Source: an uncultured Bacteroidales bacterium
GTDB taxonomy: Bacteria > Bacteroidota > Bacteroidia > Bacteroidales > UBA932
Length of the DNA: 35,792 nucleotides
NCBI GenBank assembly: GCA_900318955.1
Contig: ONMJ01000032.1
Location: 1 to 35,792, forward strand
Direction: 5' to 3'
Both the position numbers and the translations under genes were made by a program. Below the pieces are notes generated by a model. The model was not told the DNA's origin. It searched no databases and saw only the letters and a list, made by a program, of their open reading frames with translations. Below are positions 15,814-28,711 of this stretch, piece after piece. Numbering within the stretch: position 1 is the stretch's first letter; each line of letters begins with the position of its first letter.

Positions 15814-16988
15814 AACCTGTCAGTAAGTTTTAATATTGCTTCAAGGAAATAATAGTCCGCATATGTGAGGGGAACATCCATCTCGGAGTCGCCCGGATGA
15901 TTCCCCACGCTGTGCTTTAAGAGAAAATGTCCGTTATCCCCCTCTTTTGCCAAATACTTACGCCCGGCAAGGGTCCTCACCTGTTTTTCGGCCATCGCCT
16001 TATATGCGGCGGCCTTTTCGGCCGATGCCGTATAGCCGGCAAGCTCCGTAAGGGCTGATGCCATAATCGCAGCGGCAGAAGCATCCCTGAGCTCATTCGG
16101 AATCTCAGGAGCATCGAAATCCCAGTATGGAATCCCGTCCTCGGGAAGCCGCTGAAGGAGCATCGCAGCAATTTTTTCAGCCTGGGCGAGATACGTCGAA
16201 TCATCAGTCTCCCGGTACATCATAGTGAATCCGTACAAGCCCCAAGCCTGTCCCCTCGCCCATGCCGAATCATCGGAGTATCCCTGGTGGGTCATCTTCA
16301 TACGCACATGGCCGTCCAAAGGGTCATAATCAACCACATGGAAGGACGAATAATCTTCCCGGAAGTGATTGAGAATCGTTGTGTTGGCATGAGTTCTGGC
16401 GATGACGTCGAGAGAGTCGGTCCCGGTGAGTTTATAGGCCTCTTCGAGAAGCTCGAGGTTCATCATATTGTCGATGATCACCGGAAACTCCCATGTCACA
16501 TTCTTCCCCTTAGGGCTGAAATTCCAGCTGCGGGTACATCCGACATTGCTATTGAAGCGTTTTGCAAGTTCGATGGCCGCCGTCTGCATCGGGGCGGCAT
16601 ACTTGCTCTCTCCGGTAATGCGGAGAGCGTTGCCGTAGCTGCAGTTTATCATGAACCCGATATCATGGCTTCGGGCCTTGAGAGACTCTTTGTAAAGCCT
16701 TTCAGTATACTTTTCTGCCAGGGCCTTGACCTCAGAATCCCCAGTGTAATAATATATGTACCAGAGACTTCCGGGATAGAAACCGGAGCCCCACCAAGCG
16801 CTTGTGCTCGTAAGAAGGGTATCTCCTTGGAATGTCCTTGGAAGCTCTCCCTCTCCAAGAGTGGTATCCATCGCTTCGTATTGCTCCCGGGCAAGATCGA
16901 ATACCCTCTCTGCAAGCTCATCCATGGACTCACTGCACCCTGCAAGAAGGGGGACAAGGGTAATAAGAATTACTATTAACTTCCTCAT
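15810..16988 (-). CDS. GH88 unsaturated glucuronyl hydrolase, lipoprotein
   Basis: With the ATG at 16988 the protein starts MRKLIVILITLVPLLAGC, a lipoprotein signal, and has 392 residues. The (alpha/alpha)6-barrel signatures of GH88 are visible: SWWGSGF-like AWWGSGFYPG, HDIGFMINCSYGNA with Asp109, IIDNMMNLELL with Asp173 (the two aspartates placed as in characterised unsaturated glucuronyl hydrolases), HQGYSDDSAWARGQAWGLYG, and GIPYWDFDAP followed by RDASAAA. Such enzymes remove the 4,5-unsaturated uronic acid left by polysaccharide lyases acting on glycosaminoglycans or similar acidic glycans. No lyase is seen in this window. The ATG follows the TAG of the upstream barrel gene by one base. 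Confidence 0.92.
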   Translation of the reverse strand: MRKLIVILITLVPLLAGCSESMDELAERVFDLAREQYEAMDTTLGEGELPRTFQGDTLLTSTSAWWGSGFYPGSLWYIYYYTGDSEVKALAEKYTERLYKESLKARSHDIGFMINCSYGNALRITGESKYAAPMQTAAIELAKRFNSNVGCTRSWNFSPKGKNVTWEFPVIIDNMMNLELLEEAYKLTGTDSLDVIARTHANTTILNHFREDYSSFHVVDYDPLDGHVRMKMTHQGYSDDSAWARGQAWGLYGFTMMYRETDDSTYLAQAEKIAAMLLQRLPEDGIPYWDFDAPEIPNELRDASAAAIMASALTELAGYTASAEKAAAYKAMAEKQVRTLAGRKYLAKEGDNGHFLLKHSVGNHPGDSEMDVPLTYADYYFLEAILKLTDRL

Positions 16989-16989
16989 A

Positions 16990-17745
16990 CTAGAAAAGAT
17001 ATCCAAGTCCAAGGCCTACAGTGTACTGCCACCTCACGGGCTTTGTCGTCAAAGCAGCTTCCTGATAGCGATAGGGATCGACGATAAAGTAATGAATAGC
17101 GGGAGTAAGGGATAGATTGAACCTATAGAGCCTGTAGCAAAGACTGAATCCGGCATCGGCGGAAAGGTAGAAACCTCCGTCTTTGATGATTCCCTGCTCC
17201 GCCGAAGCCTCACCTGGAGCATATGGCAGCACCACGCTGTCTCCCATAAGGAACCCCGGAGTAAGCCCGGCGAACACCTCCGCCCTTGAGAACATCGAGA
17301 GAATCAATGAGCCGAGCATATCAATCCACGTATCCTTCTGGTTCAATCTGTTACGGTTCCTGAGCGCTATATTGGCTGCATTATAGGCGCCATAAGCGAC
17401 ATTATAGCCGGAGCTGATAATAGGAGAACGGTACGCCACCCTTAGGGGGACTCCGAAACCTCCTCCCGTGGATATATTGTCCCTGACAACCTCAGCTCCC
17501 AATCCGTAACCGAAGCCCTTTGCAGAGAATCGTTTATATTCGAGAGAGAATACATAGCCCTGAGGCACGTTGCTATAACTCCCTATATAGCCCTTGTAGG
17601 CCCCCGAGAAGCGGACTTCCTGCCTGCTTTCGTTGGGATTGAACGAAGGAAGACCAGTCTGAGGCTGCCCTCCGGATACCGCCTGGGCACCTAGCGAAAG
17701 GGATATGGCGAAAAATGCCAAAAGGGAAGAAACTATTTTTCTCAT
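16990..17745 (-). CDS. Probable outer-membrane beta-barrel protein
   Basis: This 251-residue protein has a cleavable signal peptide (MRKIVSSLLAFFAISLSLGAQA). The rest is made of alternating polar and aromatic residues, such as YVFSLEYKRF, GYGLGAEVV and FNLSLTPAIHYFIV, and ends LGLGYLF, the terminal phenylalanine expected of an outer-membrane barrel. I do not recognise a specific family. It lies in one unit with LemA and DUF2207 genes upstream and GH88 downstream. Confidence 0.75.
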   Translation of the reverse strand: MRKIVSSLLAFFAISLSLGAQAVSGGQPQTGLPSFNPNESRQEVRFSGAYKGYIGSYSNVPQGYVFSLEYKRFSAKGFGYGLGAEVVRDNISTGGGFGVPLRVAYRSPIISSGYNVAYGAYNAANIALRNRNRLNQKDTWIDMLGSLILSMFSRAEVFAGLTPGFLMGDSVVLPYAPGEASAEQGIIKDGGFYLSADAGFSLCYRLYRFNLSLTPAIHYFIVDPYRYQEAALTTKPVRWQYTVGLGLGYLF

Positions 17746-17763
17746 ATTCAGATTATTAACTTA

Positions 17764-19425
17764 TTATCTAGCTCCACCGCCAAAGCCTCCGCCGGAGAAG
17801 CCGCCTCCTCCGCCGAATGACGTTCCTCCGCCGAAACCGCCAATACTTCCCGTAGTATGGTTGGCGACACGGTTGACCATCGATGTCGACATATTGGAGG
17901 TATAATTGATTGACCTCATAAGATTGGGAACATCCATTCCTATGGACTGGGTATACTCCTTGAATTCAACCGGATAAAGCTTCTGGAACTGCTTTGCCAC
18001 CTTGTCTGCAATGCCAAATAGGCCGGCATAGACCAGATAATCCTTCCAAAGTCCAACCTCAACAGCCTCCCTCTCTTTAGAAAGGGTAAAGTCTTTGAGG
18101 AAGTTCTTGAATCCGATAAGATTTGTAGCTTCTTTTTGTCCCGCTTCAGTGAAGGAACTACCTGACAGATAACCCTTTTCCCTCATCCAGCGGCCTCCTG
18201 CAATCTTAACCCTCGAAGGCCAGGCATTGATTCTCGAGACATGCTCTCCCGACCACTTCTCGAACTCTCCGGACTCGAGGACATGGTTGGCTCCGCTAGC
18301 CTCAAACGCCATTCCGTATAGCGCCTGCTCGGACTCGTCCTCAATGACATAACCGTCCTTGAATCCAAGATTCACCCTCTTTGAGTTGCGGGGATCCGGA
18401 GTGACGGTAAGACCACCTTCAAGAATCCATTTGAGGAAGAAGGCCGAGACGAGATCTGACATCTTACCCTCGGGATTAAACCTTCCTCCGCTCTGGAGAG
18501 TATACCAGGCTGCGGGAAGCGATTTTGAGAAGGGAGCCTCACGGAAATAGCTGTCTATCTTTGCACTGCCATAGACGCTCTTTTTATAAATGCGCCCGCG
18601 GGCCGTTTCTATACCGATGTAAAGCAGTCCGCCGAGAATCAGAGCGAAAAAGCCAAGCAGCATCGCAAAGAATCTCTTTGCCGCCTTGTCGGAATCCGAA
18701 TAAGAACTCTCTTCTAGAGCCCGGGCCTTCATCTCGTCAAAGCTCATGTCTCTCGAGACGGACGGAGTGAACATCCCCTTATTGAAGCTGACCATAGCAA
18801 TCATAGAGCTCCTGTACTCGAATGGCTCCGATGATTCGGCTACAATGGTACCATCCACGACATTGATATCGCCGTAGAAGCCGAATCCCCAGACTCGGGT
18901 ATTGTCATATGTCCATTCGGGGCCTCCGGTTGCATTGAAAATAGTCAATTTAGCATGCTGAGGAGGCGAAGAAAGGCCCGGATTGATGAACATGAAATTG
19001 AATGCGTCCGCGTCCGAGAGGCTCTGGACAAGGCCCTTTACTGTAAAAGAGACCGTCCATTGATGGGACCCGTAAGAACCTATTCCCCAGCAGAGTTCGA
19101 CAGATTTCGATCCTGTACGGACAATGCCGCAGCGGCCGGCCTTCTCGGATATGGACCTGTCCACATTCCATCCGTATCCCTCGCTGATGAAAGAATTTCC
19201 GCCCTCTGAGACGCTAAGGTCCTCGATGTCCATCTTGTCGAGATTGCCGACAGGGACGTACCATTCGGTACCTTCAGTAGTATAGACGCTCCAAACTTGG
19301 GTAATCCTGGCGGAACCGTCCTCACGAAGGCGGGCGGTGATGTCTATATCACTGATACTCTGGGCGGAACATGGAAGGAACAGCAGGAGGAACGCTCCTG
19401 CCGCCGCCACAAGACTCTTCCGCAT
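17764..19425 (-). CDS. DUF2207 domain membrane protein
   Basis: The ATG at 19425 (MRKSLVAAAGAFLLLFLPCSAQ) gives a proper signal peptide and follows the lemA stop by one base; the frame extends further upstream only through lemA coding sequence. The 553-residue protein has the DUF2207 layout: an N-terminal beta-rich periplasmic domain (ISDIDITARLREDGSARI, EWYVPVGNLD), a membrane helix (FFAMLLGFFALILGGLLYIGI, about residues 265-285), a C-terminal domain with GRFNPEGKMSDLVSAFFLKWI, and a Gly/Phe-rich tail (GGGTSFGGGGGFSGGGFGGG). DUF2207 genes very often neighbour lemA. Its role is unknown; it may help in envelope quality control or signalling. Confidence 0.9.
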   Translation of the reverse strand: MRKSLVAAAGAFLLLFLPCSAQSISDIDITARLREDGSARITQVWSVYTTEGTEWYVPVGNLDKMDIEDLSVSEGGNSFISEGYGWNVDRSISEKAGRCGIVRTGSKSVELCWGIGSYGSHQWTVSFTVKGLVQSLSDADAFNFMFINPGLSSPPQHAKLTIFNATGGPEWTYDNTRVWGFGFYGDINVVDGTIVAESSEPFEYRSSMIAMVSFNKGMFTPSVSRDMSFDEMKARALEESSYSDSDKAAKRFFAMLLGFFALILGGLLYIGIETARGRIYKKSVYGSAKIDSYFREAPFSKSLPAAWYTLQSGGRFNPEGKMSDLVSAFFLKWILEGGLTVTPDPRNSKRVNLGFKDGYVIEDESEQALYGMAFEASGANHVLESGEFEKWSGEHVSRINAWPSRVKIAGGRWMREKGYLSGSSFTEAGQKEATNLIGFKNFLKDFTLSKEREAVEVGLWKDYLVYAGLFGIADKVAKQFQKLYPVEFKEYTQSIGMDVPNLMRSINYTSNMSTSMVNRVANHTTGSIGGFGGGTSFGGGGGFSGGGFGGGAR

Positions 19426-19426
19426 A

Positions 19427-19978
19427 CTAGATCTCCGGATATTCTGTCTTTGTAGTATCCTCTGCGAGATATTCCCTCTGGGGGAACTTAAGAATAGATG
19501 CGACAATGCTCCCGGGGAACATGCGTACCTGATTGTTGTACTTTGTAACCGTGTCGTTGAAGGTCATACGGCTGAGGCGAACATTTTCCTCATAGCTCTT
19601 GATGCTCTGCATGGTCTCCTGATAAGTAGTGCTGGCTTTGAGGTCAGGATACTGTTCAGCGACTGCGATAAGACGGGAGAGAGCGCTGTTGAGAGCGGCC
19701 TCGTTAGCCTGGATCTCCTGGACAGTTGGATTGGCAGAAGCAGTTATCTTCCTGGCTTCCACAACCTTCTGGAGGGTCTCGCCTTCATACTGGGCATACT
19801 CGCGGGTAAGTTTAACGAGAGCCTTGATAGCATCATAACGGCTGACCTGCTGGACATTGATCTGCCTCAGTGCGTTTTTGCAGAGCTCGTCGGCCTTGAC
19901 GAGAGAATTCTGGACGGGAATGGCCCACAGGATAATGAGGGCGACTACCGCAAGGATAATGATAAGAGTTGTTGACAT
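19427..19978 (-). CDS. lemA: LemA family protein
   Basis: This 183-residue protein has an N-terminal membrane helix (LIIILAVVALIILWAIPV) and then the long helical LemA domain: VQNSLVKADELCKNALRQINVQ, QRYDAI-like SRYDAIKALVKLTREYA, and LIAVAEQYPDLKAS followed by FNDTVTKYNNQVRMFPGSIVA. The length is typical. LemA proteins sit in the inner membrane with most of the protein in the periplasm; their function is not settled. The stop codon (TAG) is one base before the DUF2207 ATG, so the pair is tightly coupled. It lies three bases after the upstream hypothetical gene. Confidence 0.95.
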   Translation of the reverse strand: MSTTLIIILAVVALIILWAIPVQNSLVKADELCKNALRQINVQQVSRYDAIKALVKLTREYAQYEGETLQKVVEARKITASANPTVQEIQANEAALNSALSRLIAVAEQYPDLKASTTYQETMQSIKSYEENVRLSRMTFNDTVTKYNNQVRMFPGSIVASILKFPQREYLAEDTTKTEYPEI

Positions 19979-19981
19979 GGC

Positions 19982-20857
19982 CTATTTTAATTTAAATCTG
20001 TAAAGTGTCGAATGTCTTGGGGATTTCGGTTTATGGAAGATCACATATAGCCAGTCGCCTTTCCGGTCGAGTCCTTCGGGCTCCAGACCAAAATCTGTAA
20101 CCTCCTTTGATACAATTATTTCCTTCTTTTCAAGATCGGCTACATGAATATATTCCTTATGGGGAGGATATCCGTCCGGAAGAAAGGCGTAGCGCCCGTC
20201 TACAAGACTCCCCTGCCAGATATTGATCTCGTTTTCAAAACGCGTTACGTCGAGGACGTCGCTTTCATGAAGGTGTACTTCCCCATTCTCGTCAGAGTCC
20301 GCAAGGGTCGGCATCTTGAATTTTTTCAGGAGCTTGAACGAGCCGTTCTTGCCTCCATATGTGTAGATGAAATCCCCCGAAAGATCCCGGGCCCAATCCA
20401 TCGAACCGGGATAGTCCCCGGCCTCATTGTCAAAATATATCTTCTGGACAACTTTTCCTCCCTCATCAGTAAGATCAGTGACAAGGCAAGCGTGGCCGCC
20501 ACGGCACTCCGAGATATATAAAAGCGGGAATTTAGAGCTCTTTGAGGCCTTTTCCTTACCGAAAAAGGCATTGTTGCAATGGGAGTCATTTCCCTCGAGG
20601 AAATAGGAAGCCCAGAGCTTCTTTTTCTTCATGTCAAAGACGCAGCACTGACCTTTGTCATGGACGACAACGCAGTATCTTCCCCACATTGCAAACCCCT
20701 GGGTCGAGCCTTTGACCTCAACATCTTCAGGAGTCCAGTCGGCTAAATCCGCAACTTTTTCAGCCTTGAGGGTAGGACGGAAATCCTTCTTTTTAGAGTC
20801 CATGCTGATTGGAAGGAGAATCAGAATCGAGGAAAGAATCAGTACCAGTCTTTTCAT
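19982..20857 (-). CDS. Secreted protein of unknown function, possibly beta-propeller-like
   Basis: The ATG at 20857 gives MKRLVLILSSILILLPISM, a signal peptide; an upstream TTG is less likely. The remaining ~275 residues contain repeated short strand patterns, such as GFAMWGRYCVVVHDKGQCCVFD, PLLYISECRGGHACLVTDLT, GRYAFLPDGYPP and GLDRKGDWLYVIFHKPK, like the blades of a beta-propeller. I do not recognise a named family. It is the first gene of the unit that holds LemA and DUF2207, with a clear promoter 20 bases upstream. Confidence 0.75.
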   Translation of the reverse strand: MKRLVLILSSILILLPISMDSKKKDFRPTLKAEKVADLADWTPEDVEVKGSTQGFAMWGRYCVVVHDKGQCCVFDMKKKKLWASYFLEGNDSHCNNAFFGKEKASKSSKFPLLYISECRGGHACLVTDLTDEGGKVVQKIYFDNEAGDYPGSMDWARDLSGDFIYTYGGKNGSFKLLKKFKMPTLADSDENGEVHLHESDVLDVTRFENEINIWQGSLVDGRYAFLPDGYPPHKEYIHVADLEKKEIIVSKEVTDFGLEPEGLDRKGDWLYVIFHKPKSPRHSTLYRFKLK

Positions 20858-20876
20858 GATAATTATCAATTATTTC

Positions 20877-20908
20877 CAAAAGTAAAAATAAATCCTGTCA
20901 ATAACAAA
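20877..20908 (-). promoter_or_regulatory. Promoter of the LemA-DUF2207-GH88 unit
   Basis: TTTG (20905-20908) is followed by 20 bases and TACTTTTG (20877-20884) on the minus strand. It lies directly after the GH97 stop codon (20910-20912) and about 20 bases before the next start, so the downstream genes have their own promoter. Confidence 0.6.
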
Positions 20909-20909
20909 A

Positions 20910-24306
<3,397 letters not shown>

Positions 24307-24316
24307 ATTCAATTAT

Positions 24317-26731
24317 TTATCTTTTGGGTACAATCGTTTTTCCCGTTTTTAGGCCCTTGCTCTTGACAGTCAGAATACCATCTTTCGAAGATGAGGGCTT
24401 AATGATAATCGATGCAAGGCCTCCAAAAGCTTTGAGGCTCTTACTGTAGAAAGGGACAAAGCTTGTCGGATCGCCTGCATCAGCCGCCACGAAAGAAGCG
24501 TCTTTAACGCTGATTTCCAGAAGGTTCTCTGCCGTAGGGACAAGATTACCATGACGATCCAGAACCCTCACTGTATAGAAAGCATAGCTATCGGAGTCGG
24601 AACCGCCTGCATCTTTTGTCACCTCGATCCTATACGGCTTACCTGCCGTACGGACAGCATCTCGAGCCCATTCGTGGCCGTCCTTGTAAGCAACGACTTC
24701 GACAGTACCGGGCTCATAGAGAACGTCATCCCAGCGTAGACGGTGTTCCCTGTCTCCCTTGACTTTCAAGCCCTTAGACTCTCCGTTTATAAAAAGCTCA
24801 GCGCTATCTCCGGACGTATATACATGAATCGGGGTCACCTTTCCCTCACGGCCCGGCCAGGTCCAGTGCGGAAGGATATGGGCCATAGGAAGAGACGGTC
24901 TCCACCGTGCCTGATAAAGCCAGAAACGGTCCTTCGGGAAACCGGCAAGATCGAAGATTCCGAAGTAGGAACTTCTCGAAGGGAGAGGCACGGAGGCGAC
25001 CTTCTGTCCCCATGATTCAAGTTCGGCAATTGCCTTGGCCTTTTCCTCCTCCGAGTGGAAGTTGGTCAGAATCGAAGGGTCGAGATTATAAGGAGTCGGC
25101 TCTCCGAGATAGTCATAACCCGTCCATACGAATTCTCCGGCGCACTCGGGATTCTCATCCTCGTAGAACCACTCGTAATCAGGAGATGAAGCCCAGGCGG
25201 GAGCATAAAGGTCATAGGAACTTACCTGGAAAGGAGCATCCATCGTCCATCCTTCGCCCTTCTCATTTGATACCGGGAACTCATAATATCCCCTTGTACT
25301 GATGCAGGAGGCCGTTTCGCTGCCAAGATAAGGCTGAGTAGGGTTGGCCTTATGGAAGGCGGAATATGAATGGGGCTTATAATTGAATCCATACACATCG
25401 ACGCTCTCGTGGTAGGGCTGGGTCGATGCCCAGAGATTGTCATTGCCGCTGGTTGTCGGCCTTGTAGGGTCCTCCTGATGGCAAATATAAGTTAGATGGT
25501 GCGGAATCCACCACTTTTCAGGCAGGCCCTGCTCACCGCACTCATTGCCGATAGACCAGAGGATGACCGAAGGGTGGTTGCGATCGCGGCGAATCATCGC
25601 GCGAAGATCCTTCTCCGCCCACTCTTCGAAAAGAGAAGCGTACCCGTTTGGTTTCTTGGCATAGGTCCATGTATCAGTAAGCTCATCCATAACGAGAAAG
25701 CCCATCCGGTCACAAAGGTCCAGAAGCTCCTGAGCAGGCGGATTATGAGAAGTCCTGATAGCATTGCAGCCCATTTCTTTGAGAGCCTTGAGCCTCTTGA
25801 CCCATACTTCCTCGTTCCAAGCAGCCCCGAGAGCACCGGCATCATGATGGAGACAAACCCCTTTGATGAAAGTCTTTTCACCATTGAGATAGAACCCGTC
25901 TGGGCGGAAAGAGGCCGAGCGGATTCCAAAAGGTGTATCATATTCAGCGGCGACCTTCCCTTCCTTCAAAAGTTCCGTACGGACTACGTACATCGAAGGG
26001 TGTTCAGGGCTCCAAAGGCTTATATCTTTTAGTTCAAAACCTTGATTGACAATTGCTTCTCCAGCTTCGGACACAACCTCTGCGAGGGCCTCTGAAGATC
26101 CTTCCCGAAAAATTCTGCTACGTATATTGACTCCTTCGAAGCCTCCGCGGAAGGAAACTGAAAGGCTGACTTTCGCTCCTTCTCCGACTAGCTCTGTCCG
26201 TACAAATGTCCCCCAATGGTCAACCGCTACTGGTCCCTCTCTAACAAGAGAGACATTGCGATAAATCCCTCCTCCGGGATACCAGCGGCTGGAATTCTCA
26301 GGATTATCGACCCGGACGGCGACAACATTATCGCCTTCCCGAAGAGTAGGAGTCAAATCGACCCTGAAAGAAGAGTATCCATAAGCCCAGCGACCCACCT
26401 CGACGCCGTTGCAGAATACTGTCGGATTGGCCATGACTCCTCCGAAATCAATGAAGACTGATTCAGACAAGTCATTGACAGTGAAGTGCTTCCGATACCA
26501 TGCAGTCCCCCACCAAGGGAGCTTTCCGGTCTCCCCGGGGTACTCCTGCTTAAACTCTCCTTCCACTCCCCAATCGTGGGGAAGGTCCAGAAGACGCCAT
26601 GAAGAATCGTCAAAGTCAGACGAGGCAAAAGCTGGATCATCCGCCTTTATGAACCTCCACCCGCCGTTGAAATTCTGGGCTGAGAGAGTCAGGGAAAAAA
26701 GAAGCGAGAATATCAGAAGCCTGTATTTCAT
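24317..26731 (-). CDS. GH2 beta-galactosidase-type glycoside hydrolase
   Basis: This 804-residue protein has a cleavable signal (LLFSLTLSAQ) and the GH2 domain order: an N-terminal sugar-binding domain (WRLLDLPHDWGVEGEF, VFIDFGGVMANPTVFCNG), an immunoglobulin-like domain, and the barrel from about residue 280 (GVCLHHDAGALG, IRTSHNPPAQELLDLCDRMG). The acid/base is Glu397 in SIGNECGEQ and the nucleophile Glu472 in YLGSETAS. Two further beta domains follow, including the DUF4982-type part seen in Bacteroidota beta-galactosidases (PHWTWPGREGKVTPIHVY). The likely substrate is beta-linked galactose, which fits the GH53 galactanase in the same operon. The gene is five bases from its upstream neighbour. 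Confidence 0.92.
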   Translation of the reverse strand: MKYRLLIFSLLFSLTLSAQNFNGGWRFIKADDPAFASSDFDDSSWRLLDLPHDWGVEGEFKQEYPGETGKLPWWGTAWYRKHFTVNDLSESVFIDFGGVMANPTVFCNGVEVGRWAYGYSSFRVDLTPTLREGDNVVAVRVDNPENSSRWYPGGGIYRNVSLVREGPVAVDHWGTFVRTELVGEGAKVSLSVSFRGGFEGVNIRSRIFREGSSEALAEVVSEAGEAIVNQGFELKDISLWSPEHPSMYVVRTELLKEGKVAAEYDTPFGIRSASFRPDGFYLNGEKTFIKGVCLHHDAGALGAAWNEEVWVKRLKALKEMGCNAIRTSHNPPAQELLDLCDRMGFLVMDELTDTWTYAKKPNGYASLFEEWAEKDLRAMIRRDRNHPSVILWSIGNECGEQGLPEKWWIPHHLTYICHQEDPTRPTTSGNDNLWASTQPYHESVDVYGFNYKPHSYSAFHKANPTQPYLGSETASCISTRGYYEFPVSNEKGEGWTMDAPFQVSSYDLYAPAWASSPDYEWFYEDENPECAGEFVWTGYDYLGEPTPYNLDPSILTNFHSEEEKAKAIAELESWGQKVASVPLPSRSSYFGIFDLAGFPKDRFWLYQARWRPSLPMAHILPHWTWPGREGKVTPIHVYTSGDSAELFINGESKGLKVKGDREHRLRWDDVLYEPGTVEVVAYKDGHEWARDAVRTAGKPYRIEVTKDAGGSDSDSYAFYTVRVLDRHGNLVPTAENLLEISVKDASFVAADAGDPTSFVPFYSKSLKAFGGLASIIIKPSSSKDGILTVKSKGLKTGKTIVPKR

Positions 26732-26736
26732 AAAAA

Positions 26737-28707
26737 CTATCTTTTGAATTCGACAACAAGAGCTGACTTTGCAGGCACAACCGTATCATCGGAAAGAACT
26801 ATCGCAGAGCCTGTTACGACGTCGCGCCCCTTGACTGGACCGGAGACGAATTCGCTATAGTGAGACCAGGGGATATTCTTGTCAACAGATTCGTTATTGA
26901 TGAAAACGTATACAGCGTCGGTGTCATTGTAACGGAAGTACCCGTAGGTGTTCTCTGTTATGTTGCGATTGTACTCATTGTGGCGGGAGAGGAAATGGAG
27001 GGTCTTGCCGTCATGAATGACCTTTGCAGTCTTTCTCCAATTGAAAAGAGCCTTCGCATAATCATGTAGCTCCGCAAAAGAAAGGCCCGCCGCCTCTCGG
27101 CCTTCTGCAGTGAAAAGATCGTACTTATCACCCTCCCAGCCCCCTGGGAAGTCGATTCTCTTAGATCCATCATTACCGAATCCCTCCCTTTCGAGAAACA
27201 TCATCTCGTCTCCATAGTAGAGTTGCGGTATGCCGCGGATCGTTGCGAGCATTGCATAGAGCATCTTCATCTTCCTCGGATCCCGGTTCATAATATCACC
27301 GGTTCTCGGATGGTCGTGATTGGCAAAGAACGTCATCATGTGGCTGAGGTCCGCATAAGCAAAATCCTGCGCGAGGACGCTATAGACCCGGGTCATCCCC
27401 TCGGACCAATTTACATTCTCCTCACACATCGCTCCAATCATCGCATCCCTCAGGGGGAAGTCCATTATTGAAGGGAGGTTACTGTCAAAGCCGTTCTTAT
27501 TGCCGGCACCGGTCTGCCAATAAGCGAGCTGAGCGATATTGTTGTCCCAGCACTCGCCTACAATGTTCATCGCGGGATACTCTTCCCTTACGGCAGCACA
27601 CCAGCGGCTCATCGGCTCCGGCTCATTATAGGGATATGTATCTACACGGAGTCCGTCGAGGTCGGCATACTCTATCCACCAGATCGCCCACTGCTGGAAG
27701 TATTTGAGAACAAAGGGATTATCGAGGTTCATATCGGGCATCGAAGGAACGAACCAGCCGCTTTCCTGCCGATCGAGATCGGTCTTCGCAGCGTTCGGAT
27801 CCATATAGACAGAGAACAATGCATTCATCTGCATATACGGTTCGTTGACATGGTACCAATCCTTGAACGGAGCGTCGTCCATCCACCAATGGCGGGTCCC
27901 GCAATGGTTGGTAACTACGTCCATTATGACCTTTATTCCCTTATCGTGAGCCTTTGAGACCATTTCCCGATAGAGGGCGTTATCTCCGAAACGGGGATCA
28001 ATATGGTAATAATCGCAGCAAGCGTAACCGTGGTAGGACTCATATTCCTGATTGTCAAGAAGAAGAGGGGTGCTCCAAAGAGCCGTAGCGCCGAGGTCAG
28101 CGATATAGTCAAGATGGTCAATTATGCCCTTGAGATCGCCTCCGTGACGATAAAGAGGCTTTTCCCTGTCCGCCCTGTCCGGCATTGTAGGGACCTTGTA
28201 AGCCCTTGCAGAACCGTCGTCATAGACATTTCCGGAGAAAGCATTGTCATTTGCCGGGTCGCCGTTGGCAAAGCGGTCCGGCATTATCAGATAGATAAGG
28301 TCGGCTGTGGTGAAACTCTCCCTGTCGGCGCTTCCTTCTCTCCTGCCGTTGATTACGTACGGAGCCTTGAAAGTATCCTCTCCCTTCTTAAAGACAAGAT
28401 AATATGTCCCCGGCACTGCCTTTGGGCCGATTTCAACATCGATAAATACATAGTTGGGATTATCTCCGGGATGGGTCCCTTTGACCTTTATGGCCGGAGT
28501 ATCGAATGAAACCTCATATTCAGAGATATTATCGCCCTTCACCATCAGCTGAAGGTCGGTTTTCATATCCGTCCACCAGGAAAGAGGCTCAATGCGAATG
28601 ACCTCTGAGCCAGTTGCAAAGGGGACATTTTCAGCGTTTGATGCCGACTTTGTCCCGCAGGAAGCAAGAAGAAGTGCGCCCGAGAGAAGTATGAGAATCC
28701 GTTTCAT
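26737..28707 (-). CDS. susA: GH13 neopullulanase/cyclomaltodextrinase-like lipoprotein (SusA-like)
   Basis: The 656-residue protein begins with a lipoprotein signal (MKRILILLSGALLLASC). Residues about 30-120 form the beta-sandwich typical of the cyclomaltodextrinase/neopullulanase group (VIRIEPLSWWTDMKT). The barrel has all four GH13 regions: DVVTNHC, DGLRVDTYPY with the nucleophile Asp356, NIVGECWD with Glu385 and FANHDHPR with Asp465. The C-terminal beta domain ends VVEFKR. The architecture matches SusA, the periplasmic neopullulanase that cuts maltooligosaccharides and pullulan taken in by SusC. Predicted to be a periplasmic lipoprotein here. It is four bases after GH53 and five before GH2. 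Confidence 0.92.
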   Translation of the reverse strand: MKRILILLSGALLLASCGTKSASNAENVPFATGSEVIRIEPLSWWTDMKTDLQLMVKGDNISEYEVSFDTPAIKVKGTHPGDNPNYVFIDVEIGPKAVPGTYYLVFKKGEDTFKAPYVINGRREGSADRESFTTADLIYLIMPDRFANGDPANDNAFSGNVYDDGSARAYKVPTMPDRADREKPLYRHGGDLKGIIDHLDYIADLGATALWSTPLLLDNQEYESYHGYACCDYYHIDPRFGDNALYREMVSKAHDKGIKVIMDVVTNHCGTRHWWMDDAPFKDWYHVNEPYMQMNALFSVYMDPNAAKTDLDRQESGWFVPSMPDMNLDNPFVLKYFQQWAIWWIEYADLDGLRVDTYPYNEPEPMSRWCAAVREEYPAMNIVGECWDNNIAQLAYWQTGAGNKNGFDSNLPSIMDFPLRDAMIGAMCEENVNWSEGMTRVYSVLAQDFAYADLSHMMTFFANHDHPRTGDIMNRDPRKMKMLYAMLATIRGIPQLYYGDEMMFLEREGFGNDGSKRIDFPGGWEGDKYDLFTAEGREAAGLSFAELHDYAKALFNWRKTAKVIHDGKTLHFLSRHNEYNRNITENTYGYFRYNDTDAVYVFINNESVDKNIPWSHYSEFVSGPVKGRDVVTGSAIVLSDDTVVPAKSALVVEFKR

Positions 28708-28711
28708 ATGT

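Noticed and set aside
19337-19975. Plus-strand frame of 212 codons
   Set aside because: It is the complement of lemA, whose family motifs are unmistakable.
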